A stretch of DNA of 64,000 nucleotides. Origin: Pseudomonas sp. LFM046 (GTDB lineage Bacteria; Pseudomonadota; Gammaproteobacteria; Pseudomonadales; Pseudomonadaceae). This document shows, one piece after another, positions 39,380 to 48,394 of this stretch. A program made the position numbers and the translations under genes. Under the pieces are notes generated by a model. That model was not told where the DNA came from and searched no databases. It was given only the letters and a program-made list of their open reading frames with translations. The stretch spans positions 2,700,777-2,764,776 of the forward strand of contig NZ_JYKO02000001.1 of assembly GCF_000949385.2 (NCBI RefSeq). The letters are read 5' to 3'. How positions within the stretch are numbered: the stretch's first letter is position 1; every line of letters starts with the position of its first letter.

Positions 39380-39847
39380 ATGGCAACACTCAAGATCAAC
39401 GGGAAGGTGTTGGAAGTGGATGTCGAGGGCGACACCCCTCTGCTGTGGGTGATTCGTGAACAGCTTGGCATGACGGGAACGAAGTACGGTTGCGGCATGG
39501 CCCAATGTGGCGCCTGCACCGTACACATCGACGGGGCGGCGACTCGATCCTGCGTGCTGCCGATTAGCGCCATTTCTGCGAGTCAGGCCGTTACCACCAT
39601 CGAAGGACTGGGTGCCGAGGCCCCCCATCCGGTTCAACAGGCGTGGGCAGAGCTCGACGTCGCCCAGTGCGGCTACTGTCAGCCAGGGATGATCATGGCT
39701 GCTTCTGCGCTGTTGGCGCAGAACCCCAACCCCAGCGAGCAACAGATCCGCCAGCAAGTCACCAATATTTGTCGCTGCGGTACCTACCTGCGGGTAATCG
39801 AAGGTATCAAGTTGGCGGCCGAGCGCATGGCCGCATCCCGTGGCTGA
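39380..39847 (+). CDS. 2Fe-2S subunit of a molybdenum hydroxylase (IorA type)
   Basis: 155 residues. The N-terminal plant-type [2Fe-2S] cluster has [15 protein letters not shown] plus a later Cys, and the C-terminal helical [2Fe-2S] domain has [10 protein letters not shown] and NICRCGTY. It transfers electrons from the molybdopterin subunit encoded 10 bp downstream. The small-subunit form without FAD corresponds to isoquinoline 1-oxidoreductase and related periplasm-facing aldehyde dehydrogenases. It probably travels to the periplasm with its Tat-carrying partner. Confidence 0.92.
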   Translation: MATLKINGKVLEVDVEGDTPLLWVIREQLGMTGTKYGCGMAQCGACTVHIDGAATRSCVLPISAISASQAVTTIEGLGAEAPHPVQQAWAELDVAQCGYCQPGMIMAASALLAQNPNPSEQQIRQQVTNICRCGTYLRVIEGIKLAAERMAASRG

Positions 39848-39857
39848 GGAGATTAGG

Positions 39858-42059
39858 ATGTCGACTACCAATCAGATCGAATCGCACGGCATTCAGCCGG
39901 TGCTTTCTCGCCGTCGTTTTCTCCAGGGTACAACGGCTGCGGCTGCTGGAGCATTTGTCTTCGGCTTCTCCTTTCCGATGGCCAGCTCGGCTGTCGCCGC
40001 GTCGGCGGGTCTGAGCGAAGTCAATGCCTGGGTGGTCATCCAACCGGACGAGACGGTGTTGATCCGCATAGCGCGAATCGAGATGGGGCAGGGCGCACTG
40101 ACCGGCCTCGCCCAGTTGGTTGCCGAAGAGCTGGAGTGCGACTGGGACAAGGTTCGCTTCGAGCTCGTCAAGCCGGGGGCCAACCGCCAGCGCGAAAACG
40201 TCTGGCGGACTCAATCTACCGGCGGCTCGCGTGCCATCCGCGAATCGCACGAATACGTACGCATGGGGGGCGCGGCTGCGCGCATGATGCTGGTCGAGGC
40301 GGCGGCTCGCCAGTGGGATGTCGCGGCAGGTGAATGCAGTGTGGCCAAGGGGGTGATTACTCACCGACCGAGTGGCCGGACCACTACCTATGGCGCGGTC
40401 GCCCAGGCGGCGAACGCGATCACGCCACCGTCGAACGTTACCCTGAAGGAGCCCGCCCAATGGATCATCGCTGGCCAGCCACTCAAGCGCATCGATACCC
40501 TGGATAAGCTCGACGGCTCGCTGGTTTACGGCGTGGACTTCACCTTGCCGGATATGCTGGTGGCAGTACCCAAGGCCTGTCCGGTGCATGGCGGCAAGCT
40601 GCACCGCTTCGATGCCGCGGCCATTACGCAGATGCCGGGCGTCAAGCAGGTATTACGGGTGGACGACGAGACCGTGGCGGTGGTCGCCACTACTTTCTGG
40701 CGCGCCAGAAAGGCACTTGAGGCGCTGCCAATCGAGTGGGACGAGGGGCCGAATGCGGCGGTCTCCAGCGAAACCATTGCGCAGATGCTGCATGAAGGCT
40801 TGAGTGCCGATACGCCTTATGTCGGGAACCGAGTCGGTGATGCCGAGGCGCTACTTGCTGGCGCCGCGAAGGTGATCGAGGCCGACTACAGCTTTCCCTA
40901 TCAAAATCACGCACAGATGGAGACGCTCTGCGCCACGGTGCGCTGGACTCCCGAACGCTGCGAGATGTGGGGGGCGACCCAAGTACCTGAAGCGGCCTTG
41001 AATACCCTGGCGGGGGCCGCTGAGTTACCGGTGGACGCCTGTGAGGTCCACACCACGCGCATCGGCGGAAGCTTCGGCCGACGCCTGGCCACCGACTACG
41101 TGCGAATGGCCGCGCTGATTGCCAAGCAGATACCCGGCGTTCCGGTAAAAATGATGTGGACCCGCGAAGAGGATATGGCCCAGGGCCGTTTCCACCCAGT
41201 CACTCAGTGTCGCCTGCGTGCGGCGCTCGATGCGCAGGGCAATGTCGAGGCACTGCATATGCGCATCTCCGGGCAATCAATCACTGCATACGCGATCCCC
41301 GGTGCGATGACCGACAATGGCGACCCGCATGTCTTCCAAGGCCTTGTGCCGGAGGGCGACATGGCCATCGGCTACAGCGTGCCGAATCTTTTGGTCGATC
41401 ATGCTATGCGTAACCCGCACATTCGTCCTGGCTTCTGGCGCGGTGTGAATCTCAATCAGAATGCCCTGTACCTGGAATGCTTTATTGACGAGTTAGCTCA
41501 CGCGGCTGGTCAGGATCCGCTGGCCTTCCGCCGCAAGCTGATGGCCAACCATCCCAAGCACCTGGCGGTACTTGAAGCAGCAGCCAAGGGCATTGGCTGG
41601 AGCACTCCGCCTGCGAAGGGTGTCTACCGGGGAATTGCGCAGGTCAAGGGATTCGGCAGCTATGTCGCGGCGGCCGCCGAGGTGTCGGTGGCAGACGGAA
41701 AGCTGACGATACACCGCATCGTTGCGGCAACCGATCCAGGGCACGTGGTCAACCCGCAACAGGTCGAGGCACAGGTCGCTGGGTCCTTCGTTTACGGCCT
41801 GTCGCCGATGCTCTACAGCGAGTGCACGGTAAAAGATGGGCGTGTCGAGCAGCAGAACTTCCACGCCTACAACGTGATGCGCTTGGCCGACATGCCGAAG
41901 GTAGAGGTAATCACGGTTCCCTCGGGTGGCTTCTGGGGCGGTGTCGGCGAACCCACCATCGCGGTGGCCGCACCGGCCGTGCTCAATGCGGTGTTCGCGG
42001 CGACGGGCAAACGGATTCGGGCCATACCGATCAAGAACGGGGATCTGGTGCCAGCGTAA
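39858..42059 (+). CDS. Molybdopterin-binding subunit of a molybdenum hydroxylase (IorB type)
   Basis: 733 residues from ATG 39858, with GAGGAG upstream. A Tat signal is visible (SRRRFLQGTTAAAAGAFVFG, about 14-33). Molybdenum-cofactor motifs include RIARIEMGQGALTGLAQLVA, TRIGGSFGRRLATDYV and, near the C-terminus, GGVGEPTIAVAAPAV with the catalytic Glu. It would hydroxylate an N-heterocycle or oxidise an aldehyde in the periplasm. The c-type cytochrome subunit that often follows is absent; an SDR gene comes next after 322 bp. Confidence 0.92.
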   Translation: MSTTNQIESHGIQPVLSRRRFLQGTTAAAAGAFVFGFSFPMASSAVAASAGLSEVNAWVVIQPDETVLIRIARIEMGQGALTGLAQLVAEELECDWDKVRFELVKPGANRQRENVWRTQSTGGSRAIRESHEYVRMGGAAARMMLVEAAARQWDVAAGECSVAKGVITHRPSGRTTTYGAVAQAANAITPPSNVTLKEPAQWIIAGQPLKRIDTLDKLDGSLVYGVDFTLPDMLVAVPKACPVHGGKLHRFDAAAITQMPGVKQVLRVDDETVAVVATTFWRARKALEALPIEWDEGPNAAVSSETIAQMLHEGLSADTPYVGNRVGDAEALLAGAAKVIEADYSFPYQNHAQMETLCATVRWTPERCEMWGATQVPEAALNTLAGAAELPVDACEVHTTRIGGSFGRRLATDYVRMAALIAKQIPGVPVKMMWTREEDMAQGRFHPVTQCRLRAALDAQGNVEALHMRISGQSITAYAIPGAMTDNGDPHVFQGLVPEGDMAIGYSVPNLLVDHAMRNPHIRPGFWRGVNLNQNALYLECFIDELAHAAGQDPLAFRRKLMANHPKHLAVLEAAAKGIGWSTPPAKGVYRGIAQVKGFGSYVAAAAEVSVADGKLTIHRIVAATDPGHVVNPQQVEAQVAGSFVYGLSPMLYSECTVKDGRVEQQNFHAYNVMRLADMPKVEVITVPSGGFWGGVGEPTIAVAAPAVLNAVFAATGKRIRAIPIKNGDLVPA

Positions 42060-42173
42060 ATCTTCCTGCGCGGGTCATGGTTGAGCCCAGTGCGTGACAG
42101 AACCGGGTCAGGCGGACACGAATTCAGCCGCAGGGAAACCAAAATTTGCGGCCTCCAATTGGCACTGCAGGGA

Positions 42174-42200
42174 ACCAGGGCTTTGCCCTGGCTTCTTCAT
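42174..42200 (+). terminator. Likely terminator of the molybdenum hydroxylase operon
   Basis: A 7-bp stem CCAGGGC/GCCCTGG (42175-42181 and 42185-42191) with a TTT loop, followed by the T-rich CTTCTTCATT. It lies about 115 bp past the stop of the large subunit. The rest of 42060-42381 holds no gene that I can support. Confidence 0.6.
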
Positions 42201-42381
42201 TGATTCATGAATTGTCGTCATCAACCTATGCAGAGATCGATGGGTAGTCGCTGCGCATGTGCGGGTCTACAGTCGCAACAACTAATCCCGGTTGTTTCGT
42301 CGGGGGCACAACGCACCCCAAGGTTTCCGTTGGGTACCTACCCCAAAACTCCGGCCCTTCTGAGATAGGTGAGAGGTCAGC

Positions 42382-43221
42382 ATGGGCAACATCGAAAACG
42401 ACGTAATTGTAGTCATCGGTCCCGGCTCTATCGGCCAAGCAATCGCAAGGCGCGTGGGTATTGGGAAGCACATCCTGCTGGCGGATCTGCGTGAGGAAAA
42501 CGCCAACGCTGCAGCCCAGATATTGGGTAACGCTGGGTACAAAACCAGCGTTACCAGCGTCGATGTTTCCTCCCGAGAGTCCGTGCACGCGCTGGTCGAG
42601 AAAGCCATTGCGCTGGGCAAAGTCACCGGCGTAATCCACGCAGCGGGGGTCTCTCCGTCGCAGGCGACGCCAGAAGTCATCCTTGCCGTCGATTTGTACG
42701 GCACAGCGTTGGTGCTCGAGGAGTTCGGGAACGTGATTGCTACTGGCGGTGCGGCGGTGGTCATCGCTTCTCAATCGGGGCATCGCCTCGGCGCACTGAC
42801 AGAAGAACAAAACCGTGCGCTGGCCTTGACGCCAACTGACCAGTTGCTGGCCCTGCCATTTCTGCAACGGGACCAGGTGACAGACTCTCTGCATGCCTAC
42901 CAACTCTCGAAACGAGGCAATTCGCTGCGAGTCATGGCTGAAGCGGTGCGCTGGGGCAAACGTGGGGCCCGCGTTAACACTATCAGTCCGGGGATCGTCA
43001 TTACTCCGCTGGCCAAGGACGAACTGACCGGCCCTCGTGGTGAAGGCTACCGGCGCATGATTGAGCTTTGTCCCGTCGGCCGCGCGGGCACGCCGGACGA
43101 GGTCGGAGCAGTTGGCGCTTTGCTCATGGGGCAGGATGGCACCTTCATCACCGGCAGCGACTTCCTGATGGACGGCGGTGTCACCGCGTCTTACTGGTTT
43201 GGCGATCTGGCGAGCAAATAG
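42382..43221 (+). CDS. SDR-family oxidoreductase, paralogue of 28261-29094
   Basis: 279 residues. It has the shortened cofactor loop GPGSIG, an Asp at the end of strand 2 (LADL), HAAG in place of NNAG, and catalytic Tyr173/Lys177 in YQLSKRGN, then GARVNTISPGIVITPLA and ITGSDFLMDGGV. Its resemblance to the other SDR extends to SSRESV and LPFLQRDQV, so the two form a subfamily that has been recruited twice within 14 kb. The substrate is unknown. Confidence 0.88.
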   Translation: MGNIENDVIVVIGPGSIGQAIARRVGIGKHILLADLREENANAAAQILGNAGYKTSVTSVDVSSRESVHALVEKAIALGKVTGVIHAAGVSPSQATPEVILAVDLYGTALVLEEFGNVIATGGAAVVIASQSGHRLGALTEEQNRALALTPTDQLLALPFLQRDQVTDSLHAYQLSKRGNSLRVMAEAVRWGKRGARVNTISPGIVITPLAKDELTGPRGEGYRRMIELCPVGRAGTPDEVGAVGALLMGQDGTFITGSDFLMDGGVTASYWFGDLASK

Positions 43222-43532
43222 CGGAGACCAACAACGCAATGATCGGGCTGCCGCTGTCGCCCTGGAGGCGCGGCGGCGACGCTGTACCGTAACCGGCCTA
43301 TCCGCGGTTAAGGCGACTTTTTGCGTGAGCCCGTTATTTAGAGCGTACGGCCACCTTGGGCGGTATTTACGACATGACGTCGGTGGCGAGACGTATTGTG
43401 TCGAAAGGCACGCCTATTGCGCCCGCGATGATCACTGCGATACCGCGAGAGTGAGCATATCTGCGTATGGAGCGTGCACCGCAAGCAGACCGGATAGCCT
43501 CGGGCCAAATCTCTTAGGACGGTGTCACTGCA
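43222..43532. other. 311-bp intergenic region, nothing recognised
   Basis: No supported gene. The upstream control region of the antiporter gene lies here; no clear promoter or riboswitch-like structure was seen. Confidence 0.4.
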
Positions 43533-45290
43533 ATGGCAGTCGAATCCCACAGCCTACAACTCCTACCTGTTATTACGCTCCTCGCAGCTGCGGTCATCGC
43601 CGCTCCTATCTCGAAGAGACTGGGCCTGGGGGCTGTTCTTGGTTATCTGGTCGCTGGAGTCATCATCGGTCCTTTCGGGGGCAAGGTCTTCAACGACCCA
43701 GAATCAATCCTCCAAATCGCCGAGTTAGGCGTCGTAATGTTCCTCTTCCTGATTGGTTTGGAGATGCGACCATCGAGGCTCTGGGGACTGCGCCACCAGA
43801 TCTTGGGACTTGGGCTGTCGCAGGTAGCCACCTGCTCCCTGTTACTCACTGTCATTGGACTGAGCTTTGGACTAACCGCCGCTCAGGCATTCGTTGCGGC
43901 GGCCGGTTTCGTGCTGACCTCAACGGCTGTTGTCATGCAGATGCTGAGCGAGCGGGGAGATATTGCTTCTATCGCAGGTCAACGCGTCGTTTCGGTACTG
44001 CTGCTCGAAGATCTGATGATCGTCCCATTGCTTGCACTTGTCGCCTTCCTAGCGCCCATCGCGCCTGAATCTGGCAGCTCTGACGGCATTCATTGGGTAG
44101 GGATAGGGACAGCTCTCGTGTCGATTTGCGGCTTGATCATCGCTGGCAGATATCTCCTCAATCCACTATTCGGACTGCTGGCGAACACTGGGGCGCGTGA
44201 GGTTATGACGGCTGCCGCTTTGCTTGTTGTCCTTGGCTCGGCTTATGCCATGCAACTGGGAGGACTGTCGATGGCGATGGGTGCCTTTGTTGCTGGTGTA
44301 CTGCTATCGGAGTCCAGTTATCGGCACCAACTGGAGGTCGATATAGAGCCCTTTCGAGGAGTACTACTGGGGCTATTCTTCCTCGCAGTTGGCATGTCGT
44401 TGGACCTCGGTATCGTGGTTGCAAGCTGGAAAACCGTTGCGCTCTACGTTGCGGCGTACATGGCCACGAAAGCCGTAGCGATCTACCTGGTTGCACGCGT
44501 GTTCCGCTCGTCGCACCGCGAGGCATTGGAGCGAGCGCTGAGCATGGCCCAAGGAGGAGAGTTCGCGTTTGTACTGTATGCCGCCGCTGCGGCTTCCGGA
44601 ATCATCGATACCCAACAGCATGCACTTTTGACCGCAGTCGTGGTGTTATCCATGGCGGTCACTCCTTTGACTGTTGCGGCGTTCAAGGCAGCATCCGGTC
44701 TCCATAACGCCTCCATCGAAGGATACCCAACTCCTGCAGGAGAAACAGGGGCGGCGCTGATTATTGGCTTTGGTCGAGTGGGGCAGATCGCCAGCCAGTT
44801 TTTACTCGAGCGCGGATTCGACATCTCGATAATCGACACGGATGTCGAGATGATCGACGTCGCACGAGAATTCGACTTCAAGGTTTACTACGGCGACGGT
44901 ACCCGCCTGGACATCCTGCGTGCATCGGGGGCAAGCCAGGCTGATGTAGCTCTAGTCTGCATCGACAATGCTGACGGAAGCACTCGAATCACCTCCTTAC
45001 TGAAATCCGAGTTTCCGTTGCTACCTGTCCTGGTGCGTTCGGTTGATCGTGTCCACAGCCTCGCCCTGGTGAAAGCTGGTGCTGATTATCAGGTTCGCGA
45101 GACCTTCGAATCTGCAATGGTGTTGGGATGTCGGGCGCTGGAAAGCCTCGGTGTGGGCGTCGACGAGATTGATGCAATATGCACCCGTATTCGCGAGCGG
45201 GATCAGTGTCGGCTGGATTTGCAGGTTCTCGGCGGGCTCAATGCGGGGCGCGAACTGTTCAGTGGCAAGCCTGGGAGAGACCCAGAGTAG
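43533..45290 (+). CDS. CPA2 cation/proton antiporter with RCK domain (KefB/KefC-like)
   Basis: 585 residues. The N-terminal half (1-390) is a Na/H-exchanger fold with about 12-13 TM segments, including VVMFLFLIGLEMRPSRLW and VSVLLLEDLMIVPLLAL with conserved acidic residues of the ion path. From about 405 a TrkA-N/RCK Rossmann domain starts with ALIIGFGRVGQIASQFLLER. It exports K+ or Na+ in exchange for protons in the inner membrane. Kef-type systems respond to electrophile-glutathione adducts, which would suit a cell handling reactive aldehydes and quinones. No ancillary KefF/KefG gene is adjacent. Confidence 0.88.
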   Translation: MAVESHSLQLLPVITLLAAAVIAAPISKRLGLGAVLGYLVAGVIIGPFGGKVFNDPESILQIAELGVVMFLFLIGLEMRPSRLWGLRHQILGLGLSQVATCSLLLTVIGLSFGLTAAQAFVAAAGFVLTSTAVVMQMLSERGDIASIAGQRVVSVLLLEDLMIVPLLALVAFLAPIAPESGSSDGIHWVGIGTALVSICGLIIAGRYLLNPLFGLLANTGAREVMTAAALLVVLGSAYAMQLGGLSMAMGAFVAGVLLSESSYRHQLEVDIEPFRGVLLGLFFLAVGMSLDLGIVVASWKTVALYVAAYMATKAVAIYLVARVFRSSHREALERALSMAQGGEFAFVLYAAAAASGIIDTQQHALLTAVVVLSMAVTPLTVAAFKAASGLHNASIEGYPTPAGETGAALIIGFGRVGQIASQFLLERGFDISIIDTDVEMIDVAREFDFKVYYGDGTRLDILRASGASQADVALVCIDNADGSTRITSLLKSEFPLLPVLVRSVDRVHSLALVKAGADYQVRETFESAMVLGCRALESLGVGVDEIDAICTRIRERDQCRLDLQVLGGLNAGRELFSGKPGRDPE

Positions 45291-45591
45291 AACGGTAATG
45301 CCCGTCCCGCGTTTCCCAGGGCACCGAGTATCTGCCGAGTTCTCCTGCAGTGCTCGATCGTCAATGGGTGCTGACGCGAGTTTCGGCGCTTGCTTTGAGA
45401 GAGCACTTGCCTGATCCCACGCTCACTGAATGTAACAGTCAGTGGCTGGCGAATGGCTTTCGTACCTGCCAAGAAACGAGACCGCTCAGACTTGCGCAGC
45501 GGATATTGAGAGCCTCCCAAGCGGATTTGATTCGGCTCGACACGGGTTAGGGGGAATCCTCTGCTCTGAAGGGCATTCAGGAAATAAATTT

Positions 45592-45760
45592 CCGTACACA
45601 TGTACAAATTCTTCTTGCGCCACCCCCAAGACCTTGCTAATAATCTGTACACCTGTACAGAATCAATCGCATATAGCGCTTCCGTACAGAGCATCTAGCA
45701 CAAACCGATAAGCAACCAGCCGTAGGTGTTCGTTTGCCCTTAACCTGTACGGTTGTACAA
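45592..45760 (+). promoter_or_regulatory. Array of three TGTAC-type palindromic operators
   Basis: Three 16-bp inverted repeats with a 2-bp centre precede the transporter/monooxygenase operon: CCGTACACATGTACAA (45592-45607), CTGTACACCTGTACAG (45645-45660, perfect) and CTGTACGGTTGTACAA (45745-45760). A half-site CCGTACA lies at 45682-45688. The last site is 22 bp before the first start codon, where a bound repressor would block transcription. The TetR gene inside the operon is the obvious candidate regulator. The remainder of 45291-45782 holds no gene I can support. Confidence 0.75.
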
Positions 45761-45782
45761 CAAATATCTTGCGAGGTGTGGC

Positions 45783-47363
45783 ATGAAGGGAAAGCAACCG
45801 GGGGAGCAAAACCTTGGCGTAACGCGCCGTGATGTCATCAAAGGCACGGTAGGGCTGCTGTGGGCGGGTGTGGCGCTCGGCGGCTTGCCGCTGTCGACGT
45901 TGTCCGCACCCAGGAATGGAGGGCGTCTGGTGTTCGGCCTGGCGGGGGCATCGACCACCGACAGCCTGGACCCTGGGCTGGCGGAAGACGACTTCATGAT
46001 GCTGCTGACCCAGGCCTTGCGGGGCAACCTGGTGGAAATCGACAGCGCCGGCAACGCGATTCCCGAACTGGCGGAGTCCTGGGAGTCCTCGCCGGATGCC
46101 AGCGTCTGGACGTTCCGGCTGCGCAGTGGCGTGCAGTTCCACAATGGCAAGCCCTTTGCCGCCGACGACGTCGTGGCCACGCTCGACTACCACCGCAAGG
46201 ACGGTTCGAAATCCCTGTCGAAATCCATCGTCTCGCAGATCGATAGCGTCAAGGCGCTGGATGACCGCACTGTCGAAGTCGCCCTGAAAGGCGGCAACGC
46301 CGATTTCCCGGTGCTCATGAGCGACTACCACCTGGGCATCCTCCCGCGCGGTGTGGATGGCCAGGTCGACTGGCGCTCCGGTGTCGGCACCGGCGGCTAC
46401 ATGCTCAAGGAGTACAACCCCGGCGTGCGTGCCTTCGTGGTGCGCAACCCGAACTACTGGAAGCAGGGCCGGGCGCACGTCGACGAAGCCGAGCTGATCG
46501 CGATCGCCGACTCCGTGGCCCGGCAGAACGCGCTCATCACCGGCAAGGTGCACGTGATCAACCGGGTGGAGATCAAGACGCTGTCGTTGCTGCAGCGAAG
46601 CAACAAGGTGCGCATTGCCGAAGTGACCGGCCTGAACCACGCGACCATGCCGATGATCGCCCAGGTCAGCCCGTTCCAGGACAACAACGTGCGGCTCGCC
46701 CTGAAGTACGCGGTGGATCGCGAGCAATGGGTGAAGTCGATCCTGCGGGGCCACGGCAGCGTCGGCAACGATCATCCCATCGGCGCCCAGCAGAAGTACT
46801 TCAACAGCGAGCTGCCGCAGCGCCAGTACGATGCGGACAAGGCGCGCTTCTATCTCAAGCAGGCCGGGCTCGATCGCCTGGACATCAGCATCAGCGCCGC
46901 CGACGCGGCCTTCGCCGGTGCCGTGGACGCCGGCGTGCTGTTCGAGGAGAGCGCGCGCAAGGCGGGCATCAACCTCAAGGTGGTGCGCGAGTCCAACGAC
47001 GGCTACTGGATCAATGTTTGGTCCAAAAAACCGATGTGCATGTGCTACTGGACCGGCCGCCCGACGCCTGACTGGATCTTCAGCCAGATCTACGCCACCG
47101 GTGCGTCCTGGGGCGATACCCAGTGGAACAACGACCGCTTCGACAAGCTGATGCTGCAGGCCAGGTCCGAGCTCGATGAGGCGCGTCGCAAGGCGATCTA
47201 CTGGGACATGCAGAAAATGCTCCATGACGAGGGCTCGACCGTCGTCCCGATGTTCATGAACCACATCATGGGCATGAGCAACGACGTGGTCACGACTGAA
47301 ACCATTTCCGGAGAAATGGCGCTGGATGGTATGCGTGCCATCGAGCGCTGGTCGCTGGCGTAA
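45783..47363 (+). CDS. Dipeptide-type ABC transporter substrate-binding protein (SBP family 5), Tat signal
   Basis: 526 residues from ATG 45783 (GCGAGGTG upstream). A Tat-like signal TRRDVIKG (14-21) is followed by a hydrophobic stretch. The mature part is a family 5 oligopeptide/nickel-type binding protein: NGGRLVFGLAGASTTDSLDP, the signature region LAESWESSPDASVWTFRLRS, then GVQFHNGKPFAADDVVATLD. It captures a small molecule, possibly a peptide-like or amide compound, in the periplasm for the permeases encoded downstream. It is the first gene behind the palindrome array. Confidence 0.92.
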   Translation: MKGKQPGEQNLGVTRRDVIKGTVGLLWAGVALGGLPLSTLSAPRNGGRLVFGLAGASTTDSLDPGLAEDDFMMLLTQALRGNLVEIDSAGNAIPELAESWESSPDASVWTFRLRSGVQFHNGKPFAADDVVATLDYHRKDGSKSLSKSIVSQIDSVKALDDRTVEVALKGGNADFPVLMSDYHLGILPRGVDGQVDWRSGVGTGGYMLKEYNPGVRAFVVRNPNYWKQGRAHVDEAELIAIADSVARQNALITGKVHVINRVEIKTLSLLQRSNKVRIAEVTGLNHATMPMIAQVSPFQDNNVRLALKYAVDREQWVKSILRGHGSVGNDHPIGAQQKYFNSELPQRQYDADKARFYLKQAGLDRLDISISAADAAFAGAVDAGVLFEESARKAGINLKVVRESNDGYWINVWSKKPMCMCYWTGRPTPDWIFSQIYATGASWGDTQWNNDRFDKLMLQARSELDEARRKAIYWDMQKMLHDEGSTVVPMFMNHIMGMSNDVVTTETISGEMALDGMRAIERWSLA

Positions 47364-47377
47364 GCGCGGGGGTGAGC

Positions 47378-48382
47378 ATGAGCAATCTGGATTGGCATGC
47401 AGTCAGCGCGGAAAACACCCGCAGCCTGCGCAATGTCTTCGGCACTTTCATGACTGGCGTGACCGTGGTAACGGCGTGGGATGCGGACGGCATCCCACGG
47501 GGCTTCACCGCCAACTCGTTCACCTCGGTTTCCCTGAGCCCGGCGCTGGTGCTGGTGTGCATCGCCAAGACGGCGGGCAGCCTGCCAGTGTTCAGCGAGG
47601 CGCCGCGCTTCGCCATCAACATCCTCGGTGACTGGCAACGGGAGACGTCGAACGCCTTCGCCGGTCGCTCGGCCAACAAGTTCGAGGGTGTGGAACTGCT
47701 GGCCTCGGAGCCTGCGGCGCCCTGCCTGGCGGACAGCCTGAGCGTACTGTGCTGCGCCAGGCACAGCCTGGTGGAAGCCGGCGACCACGTGATCCTGATC
47801 GGTGAGGTGCTGCGCTACAGGAGCAGCGTAGGCAGCCCCCTGGGCTACTTCCGGGGTAGCTACGTGGATTTTGCCGAAGGGGCCAGGGCGATCCAGGTCG
47901 AGCGCGGCAGCGCACTGAAGGTGGGCTGCCTGATCGCCCATGACAGTGGCCTGGTGATGGTTCGCGAGCCCGGCTGTGAGCACTGGAGCATCCCCGAAGT
48001 GTTCTGGCGTGCAGGCGTCAGCCAGAAGGCTGTCATCGAAGAGGTCTTCCGCCGTGTCGGGATGGATGGTGACGTGTCGTTCATCTACTCGATGTTCGCG
48101 GAGGAGGGCGATGACTTCGCCCGGCTGGTGTTCCGCGGCGACGCGCGGGATGGCGTAGCGGCACCGCTGTCGAGGAGCCTGGAGGTCCGCGTCTTCCACG
48201 CGCACGAACAGCCGTGGCGCCTGGTGAAGGGCGAGTACACGGTGAGCATGATCCATCGCTTCTTCACCGAGCGCGAGGCCGATGCCTTCGGCATCTATTG
48301 CGACACTGCCGACGGTGGACGAATCGCCGGCATAGCGGGCCAGCCCGTGCATTGGCTGGACTGGAAACATCAAGCCCAATAA
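47378..48382 (+). CDS. Two-domain flavin reductase with degenerate Nudix-like C-terminus
   Basis: 334 residues from ATG 47378. Residues 1-165 are a DIM6/NTAB-type FMN reductase (FMTGVTVVTAWDADGIPRGF, then FTANSFTSVSLSPALVLVCI). Ordinary partners of flavin monooxygenases stop there. Residues about 175-330 form an added domain with AVIEEVFRRVGMDGD, which recalls a Nudix helix but lacks the full GxxxxxExxxxxxxREUxEExGU set. It likely delivers FMNH2 to the LLM monooxygenase encoded next; the added domain may bind a nucleotide or the partner. The domain reading is by eye. Confidence 0.82.
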   Translation: MSNLDWHAVSAENTRSLRNVFGTFMTGVTVVTAWDADGIPRGFTANSFTSVSLSPALVLVCIAKTAGSLPVFSEAPRFAINILGDWQRETSNAFAGRSANKFEGVELLASEPAAPCLADSLSVLCCARHSLVEAGDHVILIGEVLRYRSSVGSPLGYFRGSYVDFAEGARAIQVERGSALKVGCLIAHDSGLVMVREPGCEHWSIPEVFWRAGVSQKAVIEEVFRRVGMDGDVSFIYSMFAEEGDDFARLVFRGDARDGVAAPLSRSLEVRVFHAHEQPWRLVKGEYTVSMIHRFFTEREADAFGIYCDTADGGRIAGIAGQPVHWLDWKHQAQ

Positions 48383-48394
48383 GTGGACTCATAC

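Noticed and set aside
45663-47264. 533-codon minus-strand open frame opposite the binding-protein gene
   Set aside because: Antisense shadow; rich in His, Arg and Val with no motif, and it runs through the operator array.
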